Part shown: positions 1 to 8,386 of the stretch, piece by piece | How positions within the stretch are numbered: the stretch's first letter is position 1 | Layout of the letters: the number at the start of each line of letters is the position of its first letter | From: JANNAT01 sp031422555 | GTDB taxonomy: Bacteria; Pseudomonadota; Alphaproteobacteria; Rhodobacterales; Rhodobacteraceae | Assembly (NCBI GenBank): GCA_031422555.1 | Contig: JANPLZ010000159.1 | Location: forward strand, 1-44,976 | Direction of reading: 5' to 3' | DNA: 44,976 nucleotides | Program-made: the position numbers and the translations under genes | Notes under the pieces: model-generated | Seen by the model: only the letters and a program-made list of their open reading frames with translations | Databases searched by the model: none | What the model was told of the DNA's origin: nothing

Positions 1-1
1 C

Positions 2-592
2 AAGCGCAAACATTTCCTAGCCCATTGGGCGGTCTATGACACGCAAATGAACCTGCCAGTGGTCTATCTGATGGATATCGAGGACAGCGGCAAAAAACCC
101 TTGCCGAACGATGACAGGCGCTGGCCGCTGCTGCAATCGCACCTGATGGCGCAATCGCTGGCGGGGCTGAAACTGCTTACGATTGCCCAAGGTGTGGACA
201 AGGATTTTGCGGGCCTGCACCCAAAACGTCTGCGCCGCATCACCCTGGGGCCGATGCACAGTCATGACTTCACCCTGCAATCGGGGCCGATTTCCCAAGT
301 GCTGGCCGATGCCAATGCGCCGGATGGCAATGATTGGGCGATGGTCTGGACGGTGGAAGATCTGGTTTCGGAGCGCGAGGAACAAGTCGAAGACGGCTGG
401 TTTTCCACCACCGAGCGGCAGGTTTTCAAACTTGACCCGTTCAATGGCGCCGATACCGGCACCACGCGGACAGAGCGCATGGTTATTTTGCCCGAACGCC
501 CCTATCAGGTGCTGGCAGAGCTGAACCCGCCCGGCTTTCGCGATGTGCGAAAATTTGTGGTGGGCGACGCGGGCCGGATCATGCCGGCGTAA
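2..592 (+). CDS. Conserved hypothetical protein, 5' partial
   Basis: The frame is open to the left edge of the window, so the N-terminus is missing; at least 196 residues are visible, ending MPA before a TAA. An internal ATG lies at 47 but the codons before it are also coding-like. I do not recognise a domain. The visible part is acidic and soluble, with no membrane segment or signal peptide. It begins the same-strand run of genes that leads into the AAA ATPase at 819, with only 15 bases to the next gene, so it is probably part of the same operon. Function unknown. Confidence 0.7.
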   Translation, partial: KRKHFLAHWAVYDTQMNLPVVYLMDIEDSGKKPLPNDDRRWPLLQSHLMAQSLAGLKLLTIAQGVDKDFAGLHPKRLRRITLGPMHSHDFTLQSGPISQVLADANAPDGNDWAMVWTVEDLVSEREEQVEDGWFSTTERQVFKLDPFNGADTGTTRTERMVILPERPYQVLAELNPPGFRDVRKFVVGDAGRIMPA

Positions 593-607
593 CCAAAGGA
601 CAAGCCA

Positions 608-808
608 ATGACGAAATGCCAGTTCTATCGGGTCGAGACGAAAGTGCAGCGCACCAACGCGCATTATCCCGGGGCCCGCGAATTCGCCCCCCAACGCGTT
701 GCGGTGGCCTATTGCGTGCATCCTGCCAGTGTGGCCCCCAAAGACGGGGCTAAGGTGTTGAATTGTCGTGGTGATCTGGCTGCTTGCCTGATTGCGGATA
801 AACTGTAA
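608..808 (+). CDS. Small conserved hypothetical protein, 66 aa
   Basis: Starts at an ATG preceded by AAAGGA at good spacing and ends at the TAA whose last bases lie just before the AAGAGG site of the next gene. The protein has four cysteines (residues 4, 36, 53 and 60), which are not arranged as a clear zinc ribbon, and no signal peptide or membrane helix. The good ribosome binding site and tight packing between two coding genes argue that it is real. Not recognised; a role with the neighbouring ATPase is only inferred from position. Confidence 0.6.
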   Translation: MTKCQFYRVETKVQRTNAHYPGAREFAPQRVAVAYCVHPASVAPKDGAKVLNCRGDLAACLIADKL

Positions 809-818
809 GAGGCCGGAT

Positions 819-2747
819 ATGTCAGCTGCGCGCGATACGATGGAACTGCAAGAGGCCAGCATTCGAGCGCATTATGATGCCGCACTGGCGCTGGTGACCG
901 GGTTCGATCACGCGCCGCGACTGGCCAAGGCGGTTGATGCGGTTGCAACCGAACGCTCACCGGGCATTGGCACGCGGCCTAGGTTTCGCTCGACCACGCC
1001 GGGGCTGGTGACGCGGTCAACCGTGCGACCGGGGGGCGTGCGGCTGATCGAACGGGTGGAGGGCTTGGGTGATGGCCTGATGTCGCCTCTGCAATCGCAG
1101 GCCCTTGGCGCGATGCGGCGGGGTCTGGCGATTGCCTTTGCAATGGGCGACGCTTTTGGCGCCCAATCCGGGTTGGTCGAGTTGAAAAAGGCCAATCTGG
1201 AAGGCCGTTTGCTCGATTTGCGTAAGCAAGAATTTACCGAATTGCTGGCCGCCGACGCTTTGATGCAACTATACGTTTTTGCCAATGCCACCGCGTTCTT
1301 GCTGGCCCCACATATGGGGACGGTGGCTGTCGAAGTGGGGGCGGTCGACGAAGTGTTAACCGACAATGCCGCGTTGGCGCTGCAAGGCGCACTTTGGGAA
1401 TTGGATCAGGACATCGGCGCGCTGGCCAGCGACGAGCCGCGCCTGATTGCGGTGATTTCCGCCTTTTGCGAGGCGCTGATGGCCCGCGTCGCCCTGCGCG
1501 CCACGGGCGCTGCGCGGCTGGAAGCGTTTACTGCGGGGTCTTGGCGCGTAGAGGCCGATAAACTGGCCATCGCCGGGTTCAAACCTGCGCGCGCGGCTAA
1601 AGGCGGCGCTTTGACGATGCAGTTCAAAAAGCCTTCCGAAGTGGTGGGCAATCATATTGCGAAATACCAAAGCCTGCGTTTGGCTAAAATGCTGATGGCC
1701 TATGATTTTGACCGCAAACTGAATCCCTTTGCCGAATTGGGCGGGTTTATCTTTACTTTTATGGGCGACGGCAAACCGGGCACGGGAAAAACGACGCTGA
1801 TTCAGATGATGGCTGGCCTGCTCGATGGGTATTGTAAAACTGCGGGCTATCCGTTTCGGTATCAGAATTTTTCAATTGATCAGATTGACAGCTATCAGGG
1901 CAAATCGGGCCAAAACGCAAAGGCCTTCATTGATAATGTGATTGATCCCGGCGTGATTGCCTTTGGCACGATTGACGACATTGATCAGGTCGCCGGAAAA
2001 CGCGGTGATCGGCAATCCTCGGCTGGGCAACAAGAGGTGACGGCAGTTTTCATGAGTGCTTTTGCCGGGGCAAATACAGTGGTTCGCGGCAATTGCACAT
2101 TTGGGATGTTTTCCAATTATCCAGAAAATGTCGATGATGCCCTGCGCCAACGTGCAGGGGCGCGGTTTTTGGTAGATGGTCCACAAAGTCGGGAAGACTA
2201 TATCGACATTCTGGCGCTGCTTCTTGGGAAAAATCACGCGATACCTTTGGGAAGTCACGACTTGTTTGCAGCGCAAGAAATCAAAAAAGCGGTGACAGCC
2301 AGCTTTGAAGGGTATTCAAAACCGCACGAAGAGGGATTGATCAAGGTTTGGCACAAAGTGCAATCGGACATTGGTGCGCTGGACACATTGGCCAAGCTGG
2401 GCACTTATCTGAAAGCCATTCAGACGGCGGATGATCGCTTTACCGGGCGGGCGATAAAAAACATCACTGATGCCGTCAAAGTGCGCGCCATGGATTTTGA
2501 GTTGCCCGATGAATGGATGGAAAATCCGGGTCTGTTCCTGTTCAAAGGATATGATGAAAAGCTGGCAATGATAAAAGGGCTGACCATGCCCATCACGGTT
2601 GAAATGGTTATCCAGGAAATCAACCGCTATGCCGATAGCGAATTTCGCTATGCCGACAAGTCGGACGAAGTGGCAATTGCCAATCTGGTGCGTGACTTTG
2701 GCCGACAGGAAGAGGCGAAGCGGCGGTATTTGGAGGGCAAGGCGTGA
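819..2747 (+). CDS. AAA family ATPase, uncharacterised
   Basis: 642 residues. The ATG at 819 has AAGAGG six bases upstream and is preferred over a TTG 27 bases earlier. The ATPase domain is in the middle: Walker A GDGKPGTGKTT (residues 316-326, Lys324), Walker B-like GTIDDID with Asp386-Asp387 in place of the usual Asp-Glu, and a sensor/arginine-finger region SNYPENVDDALRQR near residue 433. The first 280 residues look like a helical, Ala-rich N-domain that may bind a partner; the last 150 are helical. No membrane segment. The stop overlaps the start of the next gene by four bases, which suggests translational coupling and a shared complex with the 453-residue partner. Family known as P-loop AAA; the actual substrate is unknown. 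Confidence 0.85.
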   Translation: MSAARDTMELQEASIRAHYDAALALVTGFDHAPRLAKAVDAVATERSPGIGTRPRFRSTTPGLVTRSTVRPGGVRLIERVEGLGDGLMSPLQSQALGAMRRGLAIAFAMGDAFGAQSGLVELKKANLEGRLLDLRKQEFTELLAADALMQLYVFANATAFLLAPHMGTVAVEVGAVDEVLTDNAALALQGALWELDQDIGALASDEPRLIAVISAFCEALMARVALRATGAARLEAFTAGSWRVEADKLAIAGFKPARAAKGGALTMQFKKPSEVVGNHIAKYQSLRLAKMLMAYDFDRKLNPFAELGGFIFTFMGDGKPGTGKTTLIQMMAGLLDGYCKTAGYPFRYQNFSIDQIDSYQGKSGQNAKAFIDNVIDPGVIAFGTIDDIDQVAGKRGDRQSSAGQQEVTAVFMSAFAGANTVVRGNCTFGMFSNYPENVDDALRQRAGARFLVDGPQSREDYIDILALLLGKNHAIPLGSHDLFAAQEIKKAVTASFEGYSKPHEEGLIKVWHKVQSDIGALDTLAKLGTYLKAIQTADDRFTGRAIKNITDAVKVRAMDFELPDEWMENPGLFLFKGYDEKLAMIKGLTMPITVEMVIQEINRYADSEFRYADKSDEVAIANLVRDFGRQEEAKRRYLEGKA

Positions 2748-4105
2748 AACGCCTGATCCAGAAAGGCTTGATGTTTGGCAATCTTGTCGAGATTTCGTCT
2801 CCACAATTGGTTGAACGCTATAACCGGGCGTTAAAACATCTGGCGGGCAAGCAGACCAAGCTGACCGATTTCCATATTGATATATCGGGCTATTCGCCAG
2901 AAATAGGTGACGAACTTGGGGATGATCTGTATCTGAATCCGAATGGCTGCAATCGGCAGTTTATTTTGCTGACCACCAGCCAAAAATCCGCACCTTTGCT
3001 GAATATGAAATTCTCGACAGCGCGCGGAATTTTGCAGCAATTCTTCGACGCCAATGATTCTCAGCTTTTTGCCCTGACCGCGCGTGATGCTGTGGCAGGT
3101 GAATTGCAAGGATCGGTTTACGAGATGTCCAGCGCCGCCAAGCTGTTGGATATACGGCAAATTACTGTCGAAGCTGACACGATTGGCGGCCATGTGGCCG
3201 AGGCTGACAAGCTGGCCAAGCTGATTGATCGGTTTCGTCAGGAACCCGATGGCTGGCGTGATGACCTGCTGGTCGCCGATATGATCGGCTTGGCCAAAAA
3301 GACCGGCGATGTTACCCGGGTGCCAATTTCATTGCCCGCAATGACGTTCCAGCAGCCCAGTTTCTGGACCAGTCATTTCGGTGGTCTTTATGTGTTTCGG
3401 GATATAAAGCTGCCAGCGCTGATATCATCGATGCCGCGTGGATCTTTGGGCGCGATGCCGATCTCGCCAGTCATGGATATAACAGAGCGCAATCAAATCG
3501 CTGAATGGCTGGAACGCAACGGGCTGGTCGAACCCATAGTGCAGGCAAGGGGTATGGATGCAGCCGGTGTTTTGCGCCAGAAGATGGATTTCATTCTGGT
3601 CGATGCCGCGGACGCACTTAACCTTGATATTGGCGATGCGCGGCGCACTGAATTGCGAAAAATCGCCTATCGGTTGGGGGATAGTTTACCGGATGAATTC
3701 ATCGGGCTTGCAGCTTTGTTGCGCTGGGTTGAAGGTGCGGGGGATTGGCCAAGGATCACCAGCGAACACAAAGCGTATTTCTACACTTTGCGCGCCGCAG
3801 CGGGGCCGTTTCGGGATCTGGTGAATATGCTATTGTCAGAACTTGCGCCGATGGACGTGCGGCAGATGTTTATTGTGCATAAGGAATTATTCTACACGCA
3901 CTATACCGGATGGTCTGATCGCAAACGCCAATATGTCGCCGATTTTCTTGAACGGGAATATAAAGTCGACGCACAGGGCGCGCGTGAGGCGTTATTTGGT
4001 CCAGAGCCGTCGATGGATCTGCGCCAAAGGCCCGAGCCGAAGGCGGCGCGTGATGTCGGTTCAGTCGTCGGCCCTTGGGGCGCAGTAAATCGGGGGCGGG
4101 GATGA
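2744..4105 (+). CDS. Uncharacterised partner protein of AAA ATPase (possibly DUF6638)
   Basis: 453 residues beginning MKRLIQKGLMFGNLVEI; its ATG overlaps the upstream ATPase stop codon (ATGxxxTGA type overlap), so the two are translated together. I see no catalytic motif, signal peptide or membrane helix. From memory it resembles the rhodobacterial family named DUF6638, but I cannot confirm this here. The centre and C-terminal half are helical and carry conserved-looking aromatic clusters (for example FWTSHFGGLYVF). The strict pairing with an AAA ATPase suggests an adaptor, a remodelled target or a structural component, an inference only. Confidence 0.8.
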   Translation: MKRLIQKGLMFGNLVEISSPQLVERYNRALKHLAGKQTKLTDFHIDISGYSPEIGDELGDDLYLNPNGCNRQFILLTTSQKSAPLLNMKFSTARGILQQFFDANDSQLFALTARDAVAGELQGSVYEMSSAAKLLDIRQITVEADTIGGHVAEADKLAKLIDRFRQEPDGWRDDLLVADMIGLAKKTGDVTRVPISLPAMTFQQPSFWTSHFGGLYVFRDIKLPALISSMPRGSLGAMPISPVMDITERNQIAEWLERNGLVEPIVQARGMDAAGVLRQKMDFILVDAADALNLDIGDARRTELRKIAYRLGDSLPDEFIGLAALLRWVEGAGDWPRITSEHKAYFYTLRAAAGPFRDLVNMLLSELAPMDVRQMFIVHKELFYTHYTGWSDRKRQYVADFLEREYKVDAQGAREALFGPEPSMDLRQRPEPKAARDVGSVVGPWGAVNRGRG

Positions 4106-4368
4106 TAGCCATTATCAGACTGGTGGTTTTTGGCTTTTTGGGACTAAGCGTTCTTTATATCCTGATCTCGCTTTACTCCCAATCTGTTCGGCGCGAGTCT
4201 TTGGAAAAAAAGTTCGATGCGGGCGGTATTGAAGGTGAGCGGGACGCCTATATTACTGAGGGCATGATAGCCTATCAAAAAGGCTTGCGGCGGCAGTTGA
4301 TTTGGTTGGTCTATATTGTGCCAATGGGCGTGATTGCTGTGACTGTTTATCTGGTAAACTACCAATAA
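4102..4368 (+). CDS. Small two-helix membrane protein, 88 aa
   Basis: The ATG at 4102 overlaps the preceding TGA (ATGA) and has GGGGCGGGG just upstream; an earlier in-frame start at 4075 would only add residues inside the previous gene. Two hydrophobic segments are visible, about residues 2-24 and 66-86, with a charged loop between them rich in Glu, Arg and Lys. That gives a hairpin in the inner membrane with the loop on one side. No domain recognised. Position between the ATPase pair and the DUF1523 protein suggests a membrane anchor for the same system. Confidence 0.75.
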   Translation: MIAIIRLVVFGFLGLSVLYILISLYSQSVRRESLEKKFDAGGIEGERDAYITEGMIAYQKGLRRQLIWLVYIVPMGVIAVTVYLVNYQ

Positions 4369-4380
4369 GGAGATTCCCTG

Positions 4381-5061
4381 ATGTGGACCTATGCAAAGTG
4401 GACTTTTCGGGTCTTGCTGATTTTATTGATTGGCGGTTTTCTGCACTACACGTTGCCCCAGCATGATATTGTCAGGATCACGAATACGTATAATCGGCTG
4501 ACAACGGTTGGGTCAGAAAATTCATGGGCCTATTCGGTTCCGGATACCGGCACTGCGGAAAGTACAACAACCCGGGACATTCGCTTTATTGACGCCGCGT
4601 TTGAGGATAATTCGGTCATCGTTTATCGGAACGAAGATACCGGTTGGGTCTGGCCGCCGTATTTCAAGTATGACAGCTCCAATTTGCAGGCCGAGGCAGG
4701 CAATTTGAAATCAGCCCAAGCCGCGCCGAAATGGGTATCGGTGACGCATTATGGCTGGCGGTTTCCATTCCTGTCGATTTACCCCAACGCGGTCAGCGTC
4801 AAAGAGGTGGCAGGGCCCGATGTGCGGATCATTCCTTGGGTGAATATTGTGGTTCTGATCGCGTTAGCGCTGGGCGTTTTCATGCTGCGGCGGATGTGGC
4901 AGCAGTTTTGGGAACGCACTGTTGAACCCGCTGTGGCCGAAGTTGGCCAAACCTGGGATGGGGTAGAGGCCAGCGCAGGCGCGGCCGCCGGGTCGGCCAA
5001 AGGCATGTTTGGACGCATCGGCGCATGGCTTGCCACATGGCGGGGCAAACCCAAAAAGTAA
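4381..5061 (+). CDS. DUF1523 family membrane protein
   Basis: 226 residues, ATG preceded by AAGGAG. One N-terminal hydrophobic helix (about 8-24) and a second at about 152-169 (VNIVVLIALALGVFMLR) enclose a domain of some 125 residues, most likely periplasmic, with many aromatic and Asp/Asn residues. The C-terminal 50 residues are Ala/Gly-rich and end in a basic tail (GKPKK). This pattern matches what I know of DUF1523, a family common in Rhodobacterales and of unknown function. It closes the cluster that starts before the window; a strong hairpin follows at 5070-5099. Confidence 0.85.
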   Translation: MWTYAKWTFRVLLILLIGGFLHYTLPQHDIVRITNTYNRLTTVGSENSWAYSVPDTGTAESTTTRDIRFIDAAFEDNSVIVYRNEDTGWVWPPYFKYDSSNLQAEAGNLKSAQAAPKWVSVTHYGWRFPFLSIYPNAVSVKEVAGPDVRIIPWVNIVVLIALALGVFMLRRMWQQFWERTVEPAVAEVGQTWDGVEASAGAAAGSAKGMFGRIGAWLATWRGKPKK

Positions 5062-5069
5062 GGTGCGCC

Positions 5070-5099
5070 GATCTGGCAGGGCGGTTGCGCTGCCAGATC
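5070..5099. terminator. Inverted repeat between convergent genes
   Basis: Perfect 10-bp arms GATCTGGCAG and CTGCCAGATC around a 10-base loop, lying between the convergent stops of the DUF1523 gene and pheT. Neither side has a clear T-run directly after the stem, so it may be a factor-dependent stop or mRNA 3'-end protector rather than a classical intrinsic terminator. Confidence 0.5.
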
Positions 5100-5107
5100 A
5101 AGAACCG

Positions 5108-7525
5108 CTAGCTGCGCAGCACCCCGCCGGTGGCCTTGGTGACTTTTTCGATGATCTTGGCGCAAACGGCGTCAATTTGCGCTTCGGTCAGGGTCTGGTC
5201 GGTTGGCTGCAGCCGCACCGTAAATGCGATGGATTTCTTGCCCACCCCCATTTGTGCCGCCGCCTTTTCGCCGGTGAACTGATCGAAAATCCGCGCGGTT
5301 TCAATCAGGGATTTGTCCGCGCCCATGGCAGCGTTGATTGCGGTCACCGCGTCGACACCCGCGTCGACGACAAAGGCAAAGTCGCGGTCAACGGCCTGTA
5401 AATCCGACAGCACCAAGGCTGGTTTTGTCGGCGATTTTGTCTTTGGCATCGGCACCGCGGCGATCAGAACCGTAAATGCCATGGCAGGGCCTTTGACGCC
5501 CATTTCGGCCAGAGTTTTGGGATGAACCTCGCCAAAACTGGCCATTATCGTTGGCCCAAGGCCAAGCGCGCCCGATCGGCCCGGATGCCACCACGCCGCC
5601 ACTTTACGCGAAATCTGGGCCCGCGCCGGGGCACCGATGGCGGCAAGAACCGCTTCGACATCGGCTTTGGCATCAAAAACATCAACGCTGCGGCGGGCAG
5701 TATGCGGATCGCGGGGGCCGGATTGCCCCACCAACAGCCCGGTGGCCTGCACCTGCTGATCGCCGGGTTCTGGGCCGAAAAACACCGGACCAACCTCGAA
5801 CAAGGCCATGTCTGCGAAACCGCGCGCCTGATTGCGGGCGGCGGCGCGCAAAAGACCGGGCAGCAAATCCGGGCGCATATGAGTCATCTCCGAACTGATC
5901 GGATTGGCAACCCGCAGCGCATCGCTGCCACCGCCGAACAACGTTGCCGCCGCTTGGTCGATAAAGCTGTAAGTCACGCATTCATTATAGCCCAAAGCCG
6001 CAAGGGTGCGGCGCGCGGTGCGTTCGCGGGATTGCAACGGTGTCAGAATAGGCTTTGGCACGCCGGATTGTGGGCGCGGCAGCGGTTTGCCCAGCAGTTT
6101 GGTCAGGCTGGCGATGCGCGCGATTTCTTCGATCAGATCAGCGTCGCCCAACACGTCCGGCCGCCAGCTGGGCGGGGTGGCCAGTGCGCCGTCAAGGGTA
6201 AACCCCAAGGATTCTAACGTTTTGCGCTGATCTGCCTCGGGGATTTCCATACCGACAAGGCGGGTCACACGCGCGGGATCAAGCCGATAGGCGCGGGTGG
6301 TATCGGGGGCCGCGCCGTCTTGGGCGATGTCGCTGGCCTCGCCGCCACACAGATCAAGGATCATTTGGCAGGCCAAATCCAACCCCGGCAGGGTGAACGC
6401 CGGGTCAATGCCGCGTTCAAAGCGATAGCGCGCATCCGAGTTGATTTTCAGCGCCCGCCCTGTGGTGGCAATGGTGATCGGGTCCCAATAGGCGGCTTCG
6501 ACAAAAACATCGGTGGTGTCCGGGCTGCACCCTGATGCCTCGCCCCCCATGATACCGGCAAGGGATTCGACGCCGTTGTCGTCAAAAATCGCCATTTGTC
6601 CGGGGCGCAAGCTGTAGGTTTTGCCATCAAGGGCGGCGAACTGTTCCCCGCCGACGGTCAGATCAACGCGCAGCGGGCCGTGAACCTTGGCCACGTCAAA
6701 AACGTGCAATGGACGATTTAGGCCGAAGGTGAAATAATTGGTGATATCGACAAGGGTTGAAATCGGCCGCAAACCGATGGCCTTCAACCTGTCGGCAAGC
6801 CATGCCGGCGACGGCCCGTTTTTGACGCCGATGATCGTGCGACCAGCGAAATGCGGGCAGGCATTGGTTTTCAGCGCTGGCGCGATTTGCACGCGCACGG
6901 GGTTGGCAACGCTGGCGGTGATCATCGGGATCGACAAGGGTTTCAGACTGCCCAAGCCGCGCGCCGCCAGATCGCGGGCAACGCCGCGCACGCCCAACGC
7001 ATCTGGGCGGTTGGGGGTAATCTTGATATGGATCATCGGATCGTTGATGCCGCGATAATCGATGAACCGCATGCCAAGCGGCGCATCGGCGGGCAGATCA
7101 ATGATGCCGTCATGATCATCCGACAGCATCAATTCGCGTTCCGAACACAGCATGCCGTTGGATTCCACGCCGCGAATCACGCCGGGTTTCAAATCTACCC
7201 CGGTTCCGGGCACAAAAGTGCCGACGGGGGCGAACACTCCGATCAGCCCGGTGCGCGCATTGGGGGCGCCACAGACAACCTGCACTTCGGCAACCACACC
7301 ATCCGGTCCGTCCGGCCATGTGGCCACGCGGCACAGCCGAAGCCGGTCGGCATTGGGATGGGGAACCGCCTCGATCACTCGGCAGATACGAAAGGCCCCC
7401 AGTTTTTCTGCTGGATTTTCAACGCCTTCCACTTCAAGCCCCAGATCGGTCAACGCATACAGGATATCGGCCAGCGGGGCAGTGGTTTCAAGGTGATCTT
7501 TCAGCCAAGACAGGGTGAATTTCAT
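5108..7525 (-). CDS. pheT: Phenylalanyl-tRNA synthetase beta subunit
   Basis: 805 residues, close to the usual 790-810. It forms the alpha2-beta2 enzyme that charges tRNA-Phe in the cytoplasm. Starts MKFTLSWLKDHLET, typical for the family, with AAAGG upstream; 56 further in-frame codons upstream are not family-like. Order of domains: N-terminal region, OB-fold tRNA-binding domain (about 40-150, with VVCGAPN), B3/B4 editing region (about 210-390), B5 domain, catalytic-like core, and C-terminal anticodon-binding FDX-ACB domain (about 710-805). It is downstream of pheS but separated from it by a DUF4304-like gene and about 300 bases with their own palindromes, so it may have its own promoter. 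Confidence 0.97.
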   Translation of the reverse strand: MKFTLSWLKDHLETTAPLADILYALTDLGLEVEGVENPAEKLGAFRICRVIEAVPHPNADRLRLCRVATWPDGPDGVVAEVQVVCGAPNARTGLIGVFAPVGTFVPGTGVDLKPGVIRGVESNGMLCSERELMLSDDHDGIIDLPADAPLGMRFIDYRGINDPMIHIKITPNRPDALGVRGVARDLAARGLGSLKPLSIPMITASVANPVRVQIAPALKTNACPHFAGRTIIGVKNGPSPAWLADRLKAIGLRPISTLVDITNYFTFGLNRPLHVFDVAKVHGPLRVDLTVGGEQFAALDGKTYSLRPGQMAIFDDNGVESLAGIMGGEASGCSPDTTDVFVEAAYWDPITIATTGRALKINSDARYRFERGIDPAFTLPGLDLACQMILDLCGGEASDIAQDGAAPDTTRAYRLDPARVTRLVGMEIPEADQRKTLESLGFTLDGALATPPSWRPDVLGDADLIEEIARIASLTKLLGKPLPRPQSGVPKPILTPLQSRERTARRTLAALGYNECVTYSFIDQAAATLFGGGSDALRVANPISSEMTHMRPDLLPGLLRAAARNQARGFADMALFEVGPVFFGPEPGDQQVQATGLLVGQSGPRDPHTARRSVDVFDAKADVEAVLAAIGAPARAQISRKVAAWWHPGRSGALGLGPTIMASFGEVHPKTLAEMGVKGPAMAFTVLIAAVPMPKTKSPTKPALVLSDLQAVDRDFAFVVDAGVDAVTAINAAMGADKSLIETARIFDQFTGEKAAAQMGVGKKSIAFTVRLQPTDQTLTEAQIDAVCAKIIEKVTKATGGVLRS

Positions 7526-7597
7526 CGCAAGCGCCTTTGGAATGTGCAGAAAACCAGTTACCGCATCGGCGCGCAAAGGGAAAGCCAGACACGCGCG

Positions 7598-7614
7598 GTT
7601 TCCGATATGGAAAC
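7598..7614. promoter_or_regulatory. Palindrome upstream of pheT, possible operator
   Basis: Arms GTTTCC and GGAAAC around GATAT, 73 bases upstream of the pheT start and 67 bases upstream of the divergent small ORF. Its size and symmetry suit a dimeric helix-turn-helix regulator. No regulator gene lies beside it, and I find no other copy in the window. Confidence 0.35.
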
Positions 7615-7619
7615 GGGTT

Positions 7620-7635
7620 GTCCCAATTTTGGGAC
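7620..7635. promoter_or_regulatory. Second palindrome upstream of pheT
   Basis: Perfect 7-bp arms GTCCCAA and TTGGGAC around TT, starting six bases after the previous palindrome. As RNA it could also form a short hairpin in either direction, but the two-base loop makes a DNA operator more plausible. It lies between pheT (minus) and the short ORF at 7681 (plus), so it could control either. Confidence 0.35.
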
Positions 7636-7680
7636 CAGTATTGCCATAATCTGCCCGCTCCGATGCGGTAGACCAGTCGC

Positions 7681-7833
7681 ATGATGGACCCAATGTTTGA
7701 CATACCCAAAGACCGCAAACGCATCAGCGCGGGCAAAGTTTGCCTGCTGCTGGGGCTGACCGCGTTGCTTTACATAATGATTTCGCACGAATTTGGTTCA
7801 GTGACCCAAGCCTTGGTTGCGGTTAAACCATAG
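7681..7833 (+). CDS. Short membrane ORF, 50 aa
   Basis: ATGATGGACCC... reads MMDPMFDIPKDRKR, then a hydrophobic stretch of about 16 residues (residues 20-35, VCLLLGLTALLYIMI) and a short C-terminus ending VAVKP before TAG. This is the layout of a one-helix membrane miniprotein with a positively charged cytoplasmic N-terminus. There is no strong Shine-Dalgarno sequence. It overlaps the 3' end of the convergent gene at 7823-8311 by 11 bases. It fills an otherwise empty interval and might be real; not recognised. Confidence 0.45.
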   Translation: MMDPMFDIPKDRKRISAGKVCLLLGLTALLYIMISHEFGSVTQALVAVKP

Positions 7834-8311
7834 GGCTGCCGCCCGACCTGGTCAAATACGGCGCAATATCTGGTGATCCGCTGTGGTGGGCATCAAGCCA
7901 GGGCAACGCCCGGTGGCGCAAGATTTGCATGATCAACTGCAGGGTTGCCGGATCGTCATGGATATCCAGATAGACCAAACTGGCGTGCGCAGGGCCAACC
8001 GTTGGCAGATAAAACCGGTCTAGCCCGATATCGGCGCCATCTGCCCAGATGCCATGTTGCGGCGGGGTGCCATCGGGCGTCAGGAACCGCAGGTTCAAGG
8101 TGCAATCCCACCCATAGCGGCTGCGCTGCAAGTTTATAACCGATCGGCCTGCCGCGGTGCTGCGCGCCCAGTTGGTGCCGGACCGGGCATAGCCGAACCC
8201 AGTGACAAGGTCGGAAATGGCCGCGCAAATCATCGCCACCGCCGCCTCACGCTTGGCGGGGAAAGCCGGGTCACTGGCGGCGATATGAATGCGGGCAGAT
8301 TGGTCGGTCAT
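7823..8311 (-). CDS. DUF4304-like protein
   Basis: 162 residues, soluble, no signal peptide. The segment NWARSTAAGRSVINLQRSRY followed by a beta-rich stretch on tract-like WDCTLNLRFL resembles the DUF4304 family, whose function is unknown. It is embedded between pheS (upstream on the same strand, 75 bases away) and pheT, an arrangement that suggests cotranscription with pheS. The family is often an accessory gene, so its place here may be a later insertion into a pheST locus. The assignment is from recollection of the sequence pattern. Confidence 0.6.
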   Translation of the reverse strand: MTDQSARIHIAASDPAFPAKREAAVAMICAAISDLVTGFGYARSGTNWARSTAAGRSVINLQRSRYGWDCTLNLRFLTPDGTPPQHGIWADGADIGLDRFYLPTVGPAHASLVYLDIHDDPATLQLIMQILRHRALPWLDAHHSGSPDIAPYLTRSGGSPMV

Positions 8312-8386
8312 GGCGTTTCACGGACCATGCGCCGGGCGCAATTTATGCCGCACTTGCCCGCGGCATAGGCACCGCTGCGGAAAAAA

